The notes under the pieces: generated by a model
Databases searched by the model: none
What the model was told of the DNA's origin: nothing
What the model saw: the letters and a program-made list of their open reading frames with translations, nothing else
Part shown: positions 1 to 6,554 of the stretch, in pieces
How positions within the stretch are numbered: position 1 is the stretch's first letter
Layout: each line of letters opens with the position of its first letter
NCBI GenBank assembly: GCA_023424865.1
Contig: JAFADM010000346.1
Span: 1-8,521, forward strand
Length of the DNA: 8,521 nucleotides
Direction of reading: 5' to 3'
From: Bacillota bacterium
GTDB taxonomy: Bacteria; Bacillota_A; Clostridia; DSM-8532
Program-made: the position numbers and the translations under genes

Positions 1-1305
1 CAGCTCATGACCAAGGATTTGATTTACCGCATTGAAGCTGCCGGAGTTAAAGCAGTGGTCTGTACTCCTGACGGTGAAATTGCCGATCTTGTGGACGAGG
101 CTCAAACGAAGACGGAAACACTGAAAACAAAAATTATAGCACGGGGCACCAAGGCGGGCTGGCTAAGCTATGCCCAGGAGGTGGAAAAGGCGCCGCCTTT
201 TGAAGCACCCCAGGGAGAGGAAAGGCCAAGGGGAGAGGAAATTATGCTCATGTATTTTTCCTCAGGTACCACCGGAATGCCCAAAATGGTAGCCCACAAC
301 CATTATTATGCCTTGGCACATATACCAACGGCTGTTTACTGGCATAATGCGGACCCGGAGGGCCTGCATTTTACGGTAGCTGAAACCGGATGGGGCAAGG
401 CGGTATGGGGTAAGCTTTATGGCCAATGGCTGGCGGAAGCTGCTGTTTTTACCTATGATTTTGATCGCTTCCATGCCGACGAAATGCTAAAGCGCATGGA
501 AAAATACAAGGTTACCACCTTTTGTGCTCCGCCCACCATTTACCGCTTCCTTATAAAGGAGGATTTAACCCGCTTTGATTTATCCTCCCTCAAGTACGGT
601 ACCACAGCTGGGGAAGCCTTGAACGCAGAGGTTTTCAACCGGTTTAAAGCCATTACCGGCATTCGGCTTATGGAGGGCTTTGGACAGACTGAAACCACCC
701 TTTGCCTTGCCACCACCTACTGGACCGAGCCTCGTCCCGGCTCCATGGGCAAGCCCTCGCCGGCTTATTTCGTGGATCTGGTGGATGATAAGGGCAATAG
801 TGTAGAGGCGGGACAGGTAGGGGAAATCGTTATCCGTCTTGAAGAAGGAAAGCCTACAGGACTTATGATGGAGTATTACAGAGAGCCTGAACGCACCGTT
901 CAGGTTATGCATGACGGCCTGTATCACACCGGGGATACGGCTTATCGGGATGAGGACGGCTATTTTTGGTATGTAGGCCGCACCGACGACATTATTAAGT
1001 CCTCGGGCTACCGTATAGGCCCCTTTGAGGTGGAGAGCGTTATTATGCAGCATCCCGCTGTTTTGGAATGTGCGGTGACAGGTGTTCCGGATCCGGTCCG
1101 CGGGCAGGTGGTCAAGGCCACCATTGTAACAGCCAGAGGCTATGAGCCCACGGAGGAGCTGAAATCCGAAATACAGAGCTTTGTAAAATCAAATACCGCC
1201 CCGTACAAATATCCCCGGCTCATTGAGTTCGTCAAGGAACTGCCTAAAACCATCAGCGGCAAAATACGCCGTGTGGAAATCCGGGAAAAAGACAGGGCGG
1301 AGTAA
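1..1305 (+). CDS. AMP-forming acyl-CoA synthetase (acetyl/medium-chain acyl-CoA synthetase-like), 5' partial
   Basis: This enzyme would activate a carboxylic acid with ATP to an acyl-adenylate and then a CoA thioester in the cytoplasm. The reading frame is open from base 1, and the codons before the ATG at 7 (Q-L) continue the family's conserved sequence. The true start is therefore outside the window, and roughly the first 100-130 residues of an approximately 550-residue protein are missing. Counting from the ATG at 7, the signatures are the P-loop-like A3 motif SSGTTGMPK (residues 85-93), the A5 motif GFGQTE (224-229), A7/A8 YHTGD (306-310) and GRTDDIIKSSGYRIGP (324-339), and the A10 motif PKTISGK (413-419), whose final Lys is the usual adenylation lysine. 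The sequence pattern, including the opening T-K-D-L-I-Y-R and E-T-G-W-G-K-A-V-W, resembles the medium-chain acyl-CoA synthetase branch rather than long-chain FadD enzymes. The substrate cannot be told. The gene converges with the helicase gene and looks intact to its TAA stop. Confidence 0.9.
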   Translation, partial: QLMTKDLIYRIEAAGVKAVVCTPDGEIADLVDEAQTKTETLKTKIIARGTKAGWLSYAQEVEKAPPFEAPQGEERPRGEEIMLMYFSSGTTGMPKMVAHNHYYALAHIPTAVYWHNADPEGLHFTVAETGWGKAVWGKLYGQWLAEAAVFTYDFDRFHADEMLKRMEKYKVTTFCAPPTIYRFLIKEDLTRFDLSSLKYGTTAGEALNAEVFNRFKAITGIRLMEGFGQTETTLCLATTYWTEPRPGSMGKPSPAYFVDLVDDKGNSVEAGQVGEIVIRLEEGKPTGLMMEYYREPERTVQVMHDGLYHTGDTAYRDEDGYFWYVGRTDDIIKSSGYRIGPFEVESVIMQHPAVLECAVTGVPDPVRGQVVKATIVTARGYEPTEELKSEIQSFVKSNTAPYKYPRLIEFVKELPKTISGKIRRVEIREKDRAE

Positions 1306-1314
1306 TCATTGGCA

Positions 1315-1385
1315 TAGCCCGCTTAAACTAAAGAAAACGGGTTCCCGTACTGGATGAAAATCCGGTGCGGGTACAAGGCGGGTTA
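1315..1385. terminator. Two-tier hairpin between convergent genes, possible bidirectional terminator
   Basis: In top-strand RNA, 1341-1355 pairs with 1360-1374 around a GAAA tetraloop: 14 of 15 positions pair, two of them G-U wobbles. An outer helix, 1315-1322 with 1378-1385, encloses it (eight pairs, one a wobble). In the bottom-strand RNA the wobbles become mismatches (12 of 15 pairs), but the inner hairpin is then followed by a U-rich stretch (complement of 1331-1340, CCGTTTTCTT), as expected of an intrinsic terminator for the helicase gene. On the top strand there is no U-tract after the stem. Its position between two convergent stop codons fits a shared terminator. The direction in which it works is not settled by the sequence. 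Confidence 0.5.
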
Positions 1386-1394
1386 AGCTGGTGT

Positions 1395-2558
1395 TTAGAT
1401 AACACGTTTGGAGCTTGATGCCGGGCACAGGTTATAGTCCTTGTCAAAACGAAGGGGAATAATTTGTGCCTTGGCATAGCGCATAATTTCTTTGAGCCTT
1501 GCCGTATCGTAATAGGAAACAAAGGTGTAGGACACGCCGTGCTTTTTGGCCCGGCCTGTTCTGCCGATACGGTGGACATAATATTCGTTCTCATTGGGAA
1601 GATCGTAATTAAATACCGCATCCACCCCGTCAATGTCAAGGCCGCGAGCCGCCACATCGGTAGCTACCAGGATGTTAAGAGCGCCTTTTCTGAATACGCC
1701 GATAACACGTTCCCTGGCGCTCTGATTCACATCTCCGTGAATGCAGCCCGCCTGGTGTCCTTTGGCGTTCAGGGTCTTTGTAAGCTTTTTAACCATGTGC
1801 TTGGTGTTGCAAAAAACAATAACCCTTTCATAGCCCTCAGCCTTTAAAATACGGGTTATGGCGTCGGTTTTGCCGCTGCCTACCGCTTCCAGGCTGTACT
1901 GGAGTATATCCGGCTTATTGTTCACATCCTCGGGCACCGTAACTTCAACGGCATCTCTTTGATAAACCCAGGAAATATCCATAACCTCTCTGGAAATGGT
2001 AGCCGAAAGCAGGGCCAGATTCTTTCTTTGGGGCATTAAATCAAGAATACGCGTTACTTCCTTAACAAAACCCATGTCCAGCATACGGTCCGCTTCATCC
2101 AGAACAACGGTTTCAACGCTGTCCAGGCGGATGGTCCTTCTGCTTAAGTGGTCTCCCAGGCGTCCCGGAGTGGCGACAATAATCTGGGGCTGCTTTTTTA
2201 GTGCCTTAATTTGGTTAATAATGGCCTGTCCTCCGTAAATGGAGACGATTCTCACGCCATGCCTGAACTCTGCCAGGGCCCGAAGCTCGCTGGAAATTTG
2301 AAGGGCCAGCTCACGGGTGGGACATAATATAAGTCCCTGTACCTGATCAAGAGTGGGATCCACATGCTCAATCATGGGTATTCCGAAAGCCAAGGTTTTT
2401 CCTGTACCAGTAGGTGCTTTGGCAATGATGTCCTTCCATTCCATGAGATTAGGAATGCAGCCTGCCTGAACAGGTGTTGGTGTTTCAAACTGTTTTTTTT
2501 CAAGAGCGCGCAAAAGCTGAGGCGAAAGGCCGAAATCTTTAAATGTAACTTTATTCAT
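1395..2558 (-). CDS. DEAD-box ATP-dependent RNA helicase, minimal core
   Basis: This is a cytoplasmic RNA-dependent ATPase that would unwind short RNA duplexes in ribosome assembly, RNA decay or cold adaptation. All core motifs are present in order: the Q motif with F6 and Q31, motif I APTGTGKT (48-55), Ia PTRELALQ (80-87), Ib TPGR (130-133), motif II DEAD (154-157), motif III SAT (185-187), motif IV VIVFCNT (246-252), motif V around ATDVAARGLD (299-308), and motif VI HRIGRTGR (329-336). At 387 residues it is little more than the two RecA-like domains. It has no long basic or RNA-recognition C-terminal extension of the kind seen in CshA or DbpA, so no symbol is given. The ATG at 2558-2556 follows an AAAGGA ribosome binding site six bases upstream. 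A promoter lies about 150 bases upstream, and the leader carries a terminator-like hairpin. The gene is transcribed away from the carbohydrate locus and converges with the acyl-CoA synthetase gene. Confidence 0.93.
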   Translation of the reverse strand: MNKVTFKDFGLSPQLLRALEKKQFETPTPVQAGCIPNLMEWKDIIAKAPTGTGKTLAFGIPMIEHVDPTLDQVQGLILCPTRELALQISSELRALAEFRHGVRIVSIYGGQAIINQIKALKKQPQIIVATPGRLGDHLSRRTIRLDSVETVVLDEADRMLDMGFVKEVTRILDLMPQRKNLALLSATISREVMDISWVYQRDAVEVTVPEDVNNKPDILQYSLEAVGSGKTDAITRILKAEGYERVIVFCNTKHMVKKLTKTLNAKGHQAGCIHGDVNQSARERVIGVFRKGALNILVATDVAARGLDIDGVDAVFNYDLPNENEYYVHRIGRTGRAKKHGVSYTFVSYYDTARLKEIMRYAKAQIIPLRFDKDYNLCPASSSKRVI

Positions 2559-2599
2559 ACTTATCCTTTTCTATTATTATTTAAATCTAATGTTGCAAC

Positions 2600-2662
2600 A
2601 AAAAAACTCTTTAACCTAATTTGGATTCGACTCTCAATGAGCTTCTCCAAAACATTAAAGAG
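2600..2662 (-). promoter_or_regulatory. Terminator-like hairpin with U7 tract in helicase 5' leader (attenuator candidate)
   Basis: Read on the bottom strand, CTCTTTAA (2662-2655) pairs perfectly with TTAAAGAG (2614-2607). Inside this, TTTGGA (2651-2646) pairs with TCCAAA (2625-2620), giving 14 pairs with a 3/5-nt internal loop between the helices. Seven uridines follow immediately (2606-2600). The structure lies between the candidate promoter (2709-2737) and the start codon at 2558, ending about 42 bases before the ATG. This layout is that of a premature intrinsic terminator in a leader. The outer helix is A/T-rich, so termination strength is uncertain and may depend on temperature. No clear competing antiterminator helix was found by eye. 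Confidence 0.5.
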
Positions 2663-2708
2663 ATTCACAGTGAAGAAAAATCCATTGAAGTGTTTGCACA
2701 ATATATAA

Positions 2709-2737
2709 AATATAGCATATGAAAGGGTTTTTTGCAA
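2709..2737 (-). promoter_or_regulatory. Sigma-A-type extended -10 promoter for the helicase gene
   Basis: On the bottom strand, TTGCAA (2737-2732, four of six consensus bases) is followed after exactly 17 bases by TATATT (2714-2709, five of six), with an extended -10 TG one base before it. Transcription would start near 2702, giving a leader of about 140 nt before the helicase ATG. The surroundings are A/T-rich. A leader this long is often seen in cold-regulated and attenuated genes. Confidence 0.55.
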
Positions 2738-2887
2738 GACACACCGGACTCTGTCCATAAGTTGGTTTATTTTTATGTCCTAGTCCCTGTTTAATATATG
2801 AACTGAAACCCCCTGGGATAGGAGTATCAAAGGATGCCGGGTGGTCCTTACACATAGAAAAGAGTTCCTTTTGCAGCGTTGCTAGGT

Positions 2888-2916
2888 TTTACTTCATGGG
2901 AAAAAACTGTTAAAAT
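2888..2916 (+). promoter_or_regulatory. Sigma-A-type extended -10 promoter for the propeller/GH140 genes
   Basis: TTTACT at 2888-2893 (four of six -35 bases) and TAAAAT at 2911-2916 (five of six -10 bases) are separated by exactly 17 bases. A TG one base before the -10 makes it an extended -10 element. Transcription would begin near 2923, giving a leader of about 138 nt that contains the inverted repeat at 2978-3021. This is the best-spaced promoter candidate on the top strand of this gap. Confidence 0.55.
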
Positions 2917-2977
2917 ATACAGGAAGACTTTTAAAAGAACAGTGGTGGCAGGCTGAAACCAGACAGAAGGTTTATTG

Positions 2978-3021
2978 CCCGCACAATGGATTACGATTAA
3001 ATGTCCCCTTAATTGTGCGGG
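2978..3021 (+). repeat. 10-bp perfect inverted repeat in the leader of the propeller gene
   Basis: CCCGCACAAT at 2978-2987 is the exact reverse complement of ATTGTGCGGG at 3012-3021, with a 24-base spacer. The right arm can instead fold with the spacer, because TGTCCC (3002-3007) complements GGGACA (3019-3024). The two folds exclude each other. No U-tract follows, so it is not a simple terminator. It lies 39 bases before the GTG start and could be an operator, an mRNA regulatory fold or a stabilising hairpin. A small CCGC/GCGG hairpin (3036-3039 with 3047-3050) sits just before the ribosome binding site. Confidence 0.5.
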
Positions 3022-3060
3022 ACATACCGGCCTTGCCGCAAAATAAGCGGAGGATGAATA

Positions 3061-4896
3061 GTGAGTTACGTAGAGCAGCTTTATGCATCTGATCCGGTAC
3101 GGGTTGTATCGGACAGGAAAGCAGACATTCGTTTCTTTGACGGTGCACTTCCTCATGGAAAAGGAATCTGGAATTACCAGGTAATGCGGGCCAATCGGAA
3201 CGAACCTTGGGAAGACGGAAGCCCCGGCTTTACCTACAATCACGCACCCATGCTGTGTTACTGGCAGGGAAGGCTCTGGGTTGAATATCTGAGCAACACC
3301 GTAAGTGAACATGTTCCGCCCTCTAACACCCTTTTATGCTCTTCTGCCGACGGCCTTAACTGGAGTGAGCCAAGGGAGGTTTTTCCGGCCCTTGTTCTGC
3401 CTCAGGGCGTTTATGACGGGCCGGGCAGCGAATTGCTCAAGCCGGGCGACACGGCCATTATGCACCAGCGTATGGGATTTTACATATCCAAAGCAGGTCG
3501 GATGTATGTACTGGGATTTTACGGGATATCCCCAAAGCCCCAAATCAGTCCAAATAACGGCTACGGCATCGCACGGGTCATTCGCAGGGTGCATTCCGAC
3601 GGTTCTTTTTCACCCATTTATGTCATTCGTTATAATGTTCGCGGCGGCTTTACTCCTGAAGCAATTTCCTTTCCTTTTTATGAAGAAGCCGAAGAGGATT
3701 TTCGCCTGGATTGTCAAGAGCTTTTGGAAAACCGGCTGGTCATTCGGCAGTGGTGGGAGGAGCAGCGTTTTGACCAAGAGCTGTTTCATAAGGACAGTAG
3801 AGAAGCCTTTTGCTGGTACCACGCCTCGGACGGTCAGGTTATAGGCCTTTATAAGCATTCACAGGTAAACAGGAGCAAAGACGAAGGGGAAAGCTGGAGC
3901 GAATTTCAGACCTGCCATTCCATTGGTACCTCCACTGGGAAAATGTGGGGTCAGCGGACCTCCAACGGACACTACGCACTCATCTACAACCCTTCCCCCG
4001 ACAGCATGCACCGCTGGCCCCTTGCCATGGCAACCGGTGAGGACGGCTATACCTACGGCGGCTTGCAGGCTATCACGCCCCATGTTCCGCCCACCCGATA
4101 TGAGGGCTGGGCTAAAAATCTGGGCCCCCAGTATGTAAGGGGAATCTGCGAGGGCTATCCTCAGCCGCCCGACGGTCATTTGTGGCTGACCTACAGCATG
4201 AATAAGGAAGATATCTGGGTTTGCCGTGTTTTTGTTCCGGATGTATCCGCAGAGAAAGGCAAGCCGGCACAGGAGAAGGGGCTGTCGGAGGATCTGGATC
4301 ATTGGAATATTTATTCTCCCTTGTGGGCGCCGGTTCGCTTTGAACCGGAGGACGCCTGTCTGATTCTTCGTGACTGGGATCCTTACGAGAAAGCCATAGC
4401 TGAGAGAGGCTTCACTCCTGCAGTAGTGCTTTCCATTGCTATGGAAGTACGGGTATGCACAGGAGACGGCCTGTTTATCGATTTAAACGACGATCGGGGT
4501 GCAATGCCTGTACGCCTGTGCTTCCGGGAGGACGGCTTTCTGTACACCAAGGCCAATGGTGTCTATCATAAGGCCTGTGCTTATGAGCAAGGTAAACGAT
4601 ACAGACTGGAGCTTAAAGCGGATTGCGGCCGCCATAATTACACCCTGTCGGTATCAGCCCAGGGGCAAAGCCTGTGGGAAGGCCATTTTCGCTTTTGCTG
4701 TGCAGTGGATTGCCTCACCCGGCTGGTCATACAGACCAAGGATCGGGTAAACAGCTACGATCTCGAATCCAACGGCAAGGACGGAAGCATGAAGGATTTG
4801 CCGGATGCCGGGAAGCCTTCAAAAGAAAAGGAGCTTCGGCTCTATGAAGTACAAATAACACCGGAAGAAGTCTTTCCGGATTCCGTGCCGTGTTGA
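3061..4896 (+). CDS. BNR/Asp-box beta-propeller protein, sialidase-like glycoside hydrolase or lyase of unknown specificity
   Basis: This 611-residue protein probably acts on a carbohydrate, but its reaction cannot be named. Residues about 1-395 look like a sialidase-type beta-propeller. They include Asp-box motifs SKDEGESW (272-279, canonical S-x-D-x-G-x-x-W) and SADGLNW (95-101, one residue shorter). Other conserved-looking stretches are YDGPGSE (118-124), RQWWEEQRF (229-237) and SMNKEDIWV (379-387). The latter is a block I associate with uncharacterised sialidase-superfamily proteins. Residues about 425-605 form a separate beta-rich part, with short alternating strands and Gly/Asp turns, that may be a jelly-roll domain. 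No signal peptide or membrane segment is present, so the protein is predicted cytoplasmic. The GTG start at 3061 is supported by GCGGAGGA ending eight bases before it. The GH140 gene follows after 21 bases, so the two are almost certainly co-transcribed. The neighbour suggests a role in cleaving side chains of an imported glycan. Alternatives are a GH33-like ulosonic acid hydrolase or a propeller lyase/rhamnosidase. Confidence 0.7.
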   Translation: MSYVEQLYASDPVRVVSDRKADIRFFDGALPHGKGIWNYQVMRANRNEPWEDGSPGFTYNHAPMLCYWQGRLWVEYLSNTVSEHVPPSNTLLCSSADGLNWSEPREVFPALVLPQGVYDGPGSELLKPGDTAIMHQRMGFYISKAGRMYVLGFYGISPKPQISPNNGYGIARVIRRVHSDGSFSPIYVIRYNVRGGFTPEAISFPFYEEAEEDFRLDCQELLENRLVIRQWWEEQRFDQELFHKDSREAFCWYHASDGQVIGLYKHSQVNRSKDEGESWSEFQTCHSIGTSTGKMWGQRTSNGHYALIYNPSPDSMHRWPLAMATGEDGYTYGGLQAITPHVPPTRYEGWAKNLGPQYVRGICEGYPQPPDGHLWLTYSMNKEDIWVCRVFVPDVSAEKGKPAQEKGLSEDLDHWNIYSPLWAPVRFEPEDACLILRDWDPYEKAIAERGFTPAVVLSIAMEVRVCTGDGLFIDLNDDRGAMPVRLCFREDGFLYTKANGVYHKACAYEQGKRYRLELKADCGRHNYTLSVSAQGQSLWEGHFRFCCAVDCLTRLVIQTKDRVNSYDLESNGKDGSMKDLPDAGKPSKEKELRLYEVQITPEEVFPDSVPC

Positions 4897-4917
4897 TAAG
4901 CAAGAAGGGAGAAATCA

Positions 4918-6285
4918 ATGCATTACAAAGATACTGTAAAACCATGGGATAAGGGGACACTGCAGGTGTCGGAAAATCACAAATACCTGCAAAACGGCGA
5001 CTCACCTTTTTTTTGGATGGGGGATACGGCATGGCTGCTGTTTCAGCATCTTAACAGGGAGCAGATAAGGGTTTATCTGAATAATCGCAGGCAGAAGTAT
5101 TTTAATGTTATACAGGCGACACTGGTGCACAGCTTTCCGAAAACAGAGCGGTCCGGAGATGGCGGACCGCTGTATCCCAACGGTAAAGGTACGGCTGTTT
5201 TGGACAATGATTTTGGGCGGCCCAACCTTGAAGGCGGTTATTGGGATCAGGTAGATGAGGCACTGGACATTGCCGAATCCTTGGGGCTCTATATGGGCTT
5301 GCTGCCCTGCTGGGGATCTATGGTTAAGCAAGGCTTCCTTAACCTGGAGAATGCTGGAATTTACGGTTCGTTTCTTGCAGACCGTTATGGAAAGCGAAAG
5401 AATGTTATCTGGATTATCGGAGGTGACTGCCGGGGAAGCGACGGTTATGATGTCTGGATGAAGCTGGCCCGGACAATTAAAGAAAAATGCCCCCGCCAGT
5501 TAATGGGCTACCATCCCTTCGGCCGCACTTCCTCCTCTCTGTGGTTCAATGAGGCCCAGTGGCTGGATTTTAATATGTTTCAGTCGGGCCACCGGCGGTA
5601 TGATCAGTGTACCCTGGGTGAGTGGGATGACAATTCCAAAAAGGAGGGCTGGTTCGGCGAGGACAACTGGAGATATGTCAAGCGGGACCATGAGGCATCG
5701 GTACTGCGCCCCACACTGGACGGAGAACCTTCCTATGAGCAGATTCCTCAGGGGCTTCACGATACGACGCAGCCCTTCTGGAAGGATCATGATGCACGGC
5801 GCTATGCCTACTGGTCCGTACTGGAAGGCGCATGCGGCCATACATACGGGCATAATGCCGTCATGCAGTTTTTTGATCCCCTAATTGGCCCGGGCAATTA
5901 CGGGGCGTCTGCTCCCTGGCAGCAGTCCATACATGCTCCGGGTTCGGGGCAAATGGGCCATCTGGTGAGCCTGATGACCTCCCTAGACTTTATAAATGGA
6001 AGGCCTTCAGAAGAGCTTCTGGCACAGCCCCAAAAAGAAAATTACGGAAGGGTCAGCGTATTTCAGGGTAAGGATTACGTTTTGTGCTACACGTACACGG
6101 GAGAACCCTTCCAGCTGGATTTGTCCCAATTGTCCCACACATTTGCCGAAGCGGCCTGGTACGATCCGGCATCGGGTGTTTTGAGCAGCTTCGGAGAACA
6201 GGAATGCAAGGGAGTTGCCGCATTCGAGCCTCCGTCCAAGCCTATTGGACAAAACGACTGGGTGCTTGTGCTTCGTGGCAAATAG
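4918..6285 (+). CDS. GH140-family (DUF4038, apiosidase-like) glycoside hydrolase, cytoplasmic
   Basis: This 455-residue protein matches the apiosidase-like catalytic (alpha/beta)8-barrel of GH140. Its N-terminal signature reads NGDSPFFWMGDTAWLLF (26-42), followed by REQIRVYLNNR and FNVIQA (62-67). IWIIGGDCRG (164-173, with D170) and LDGEPSYE (267-274, with E270) sit where the catalytic Asp/Glu pair is expected. That assignment is by family resemblance and is not proven. Residues about 375-453 match the small C-terminal beta-sandwich common to this family, often labelled a putative collagen-binding domain, with YTGEPFQLDLSQL, WYDPASG and DWVLVL. The founding GH140 member removes apiose from rhamnogalacturonan II side chains, but many relatives are untested. 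No signal peptide is visible, unlike the exported Bacteroides enzymes. This fits cytoplasmic breakdown of an imported oligosaccharide. The ATG at 4918 has AAGGGAGA seven bases upstream. It is the second gene of the pair, and an intrinsic terminator follows. Confidence 0.88.
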   Translation: MHYKDTVKPWDKGTLQVSENHKYLQNGDSPFFWMGDTAWLLFQHLNREQIRVYLNNRRQKYFNVIQATLVHSFPKTERSGDGGPLYPNGKGTAVLDNDFGRPNLEGGYWDQVDEALDIAESLGLYMGLLPCWGSMVKQGFLNLENAGIYGSFLADRYGKRKNVIWIIGGDCRGSDGYDVWMKLARTIKEKCPRQLMGYHPFGRTSSSLWFNEAQWLDFNMFQSGHRRYDQCTLGEWDDNSKKEGWFGEDNWRYVKRDHEASVLRPTLDGEPSYEQIPQGLHDTTQPFWKDHDARRYAYWSVLEGACGHTYGHNAVMQFFDPLIGPGNYGASAPWQQSIHAPGSGQMGHLVSLMTSLDFINGRPSEELLAQPQKENYGRVSVFQGKDYVLCYTYTGEPFQLDLSQLSHTFAEAAWYDPASGVLSSFGEQECKGVAAFEPPSKPIGQNDWVLVLRGK

Positions 6286-6333
6286 CCTGAATTCCTAACC
6301 CGCATCCCGGTGTGCTGCCCTGTTCGCCGGCGG

Positions 6334-6362
6334 AAGGAAGGGAGAAGCTTATAATGGACTAA
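6334..6362 (+). other. Ribosome binding site followed by a two-codon frame (ATG GAC TAA)
   Basis: AAGGAAGGGAG at 6334-6344 is as strong a ribosome binding site as those of the real genes here. It is spaced nine bases from ATG (6354-6356), which is followed by GAC and TAA (6360-6362). The stop overlaps the first arm of the terminator. It may be the scar of a deleted third gene, a minimal start-stop element, or chance. No protein of useful size can be made from it. Confidence 0.3.
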
Positions 6363-6403
6363 ACCGCACAGGTATTTTAATAAAACCGCCTGTGCGGTTT
6401 TTT
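6361..6403 (+). terminator. Rho-independent terminator of the propeller/GH140 unit
   Basis: AACCGCACAGG (6361-6371) is perfectly complementary to CCTGTGCGGTT (6388-6398), an 11-bp G/C-containing stem with a 16-nt loop, followed by a T-run to 6403. The right arm can alternatively close an 8-bp stem, AAAACCGC (6381-6388) with GCGGTTTT (6393-6400), around a CTGT tetraloop. Either fold ends next to the T-run. It lies 76 bases after the GH140 stop and separates the enzyme genes from the permease genes. Confidence 0.85.
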
Positions 6404-6525
6404 TGTGTCATCCAAAGCCAAGGGACAAAAGGGGCCATTCTTTTTTCATACTAACAGATGGGTAGCCGGATTGTTTTTGCTAAGTGAAAGACTGTGAAGT
6501 AAAGTAAAAAAGCAAAAAACAAAAA

Positions 6526-6554
6526 TAGACAAATGGCTCAATATTGTTGATATT
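6526..6554 (+). promoter_or_regulatory. Candidate promoter for the permease operon with A-rich upstream element
   Basis: TAGACA at 6526-6531 (five of six -35 bases) and GATATT at 6549-6554 (four of six) are spaced by 17 bases. They sit directly after an A-tract-rich segment (6499-6525) resembling an UP element. The start would fall near 6561, inside the tandem repeats, leaving a leader of about 335 nt. A competing candidate is TTTACA (6720-6725) with AATAAG (6742-6747), 16 bases apart, giving a shorter leader. The choice is not firm. Confidence 0.33.

Larger units (their letters stand above)
2559..3060. other. Divergent intergenic region between helicase and propeller genes
   Basis: These roughly 500 bases separate two divergently transcribed genes. 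They hold the helicase promoter and leader hairpin on the left, and the promoter, leader inverted repeat and GTG ribosome binding site of the propeller gene on the right. The middle (about 2740-2880) shows only small features, such as AAGGA/TCCTT around a 10-nt loop near 2832-2851. Short open frames here lack recognisable protein motifs, and I do not regard them as genes. Confidence 0.7.

Noticed and set aside
2046..2102. Reading-frame damage in the helicase gene
   Set aside because: All helicase motifs occur in order in a single uninterrupted frame, so the gene appears intact.
2841..2855. GGGTGGTCC sequence resembling a T-box anti-terminator motif
   Set aside because: The full AGGGTGGNACCGCG motif, the specifier stem and a following terminator are missing, and the downstream genes are not aminoacyl-tRNA or amino acid genes.
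2834..2857. Seven-codon ATG frame preceded by AGGAG
   Set aside because: It lies upstream of the predicted transcription start of the propeller gene and has no other support.
2871..2888. TTGCAGCGTTGCTA near the promoter, considered as a catabolite (cre) site
   Set aside because: Only the central CG and a few flanking bases match; several key consensus positions fail.
3859..4302. Long bottom-strand frame inside the propeller gene
   Set aside because: It is opposite a well-supported gene, has no family motif and no ribosome binding site of note; other antisense frames within the genes were dismissed for the same reason.
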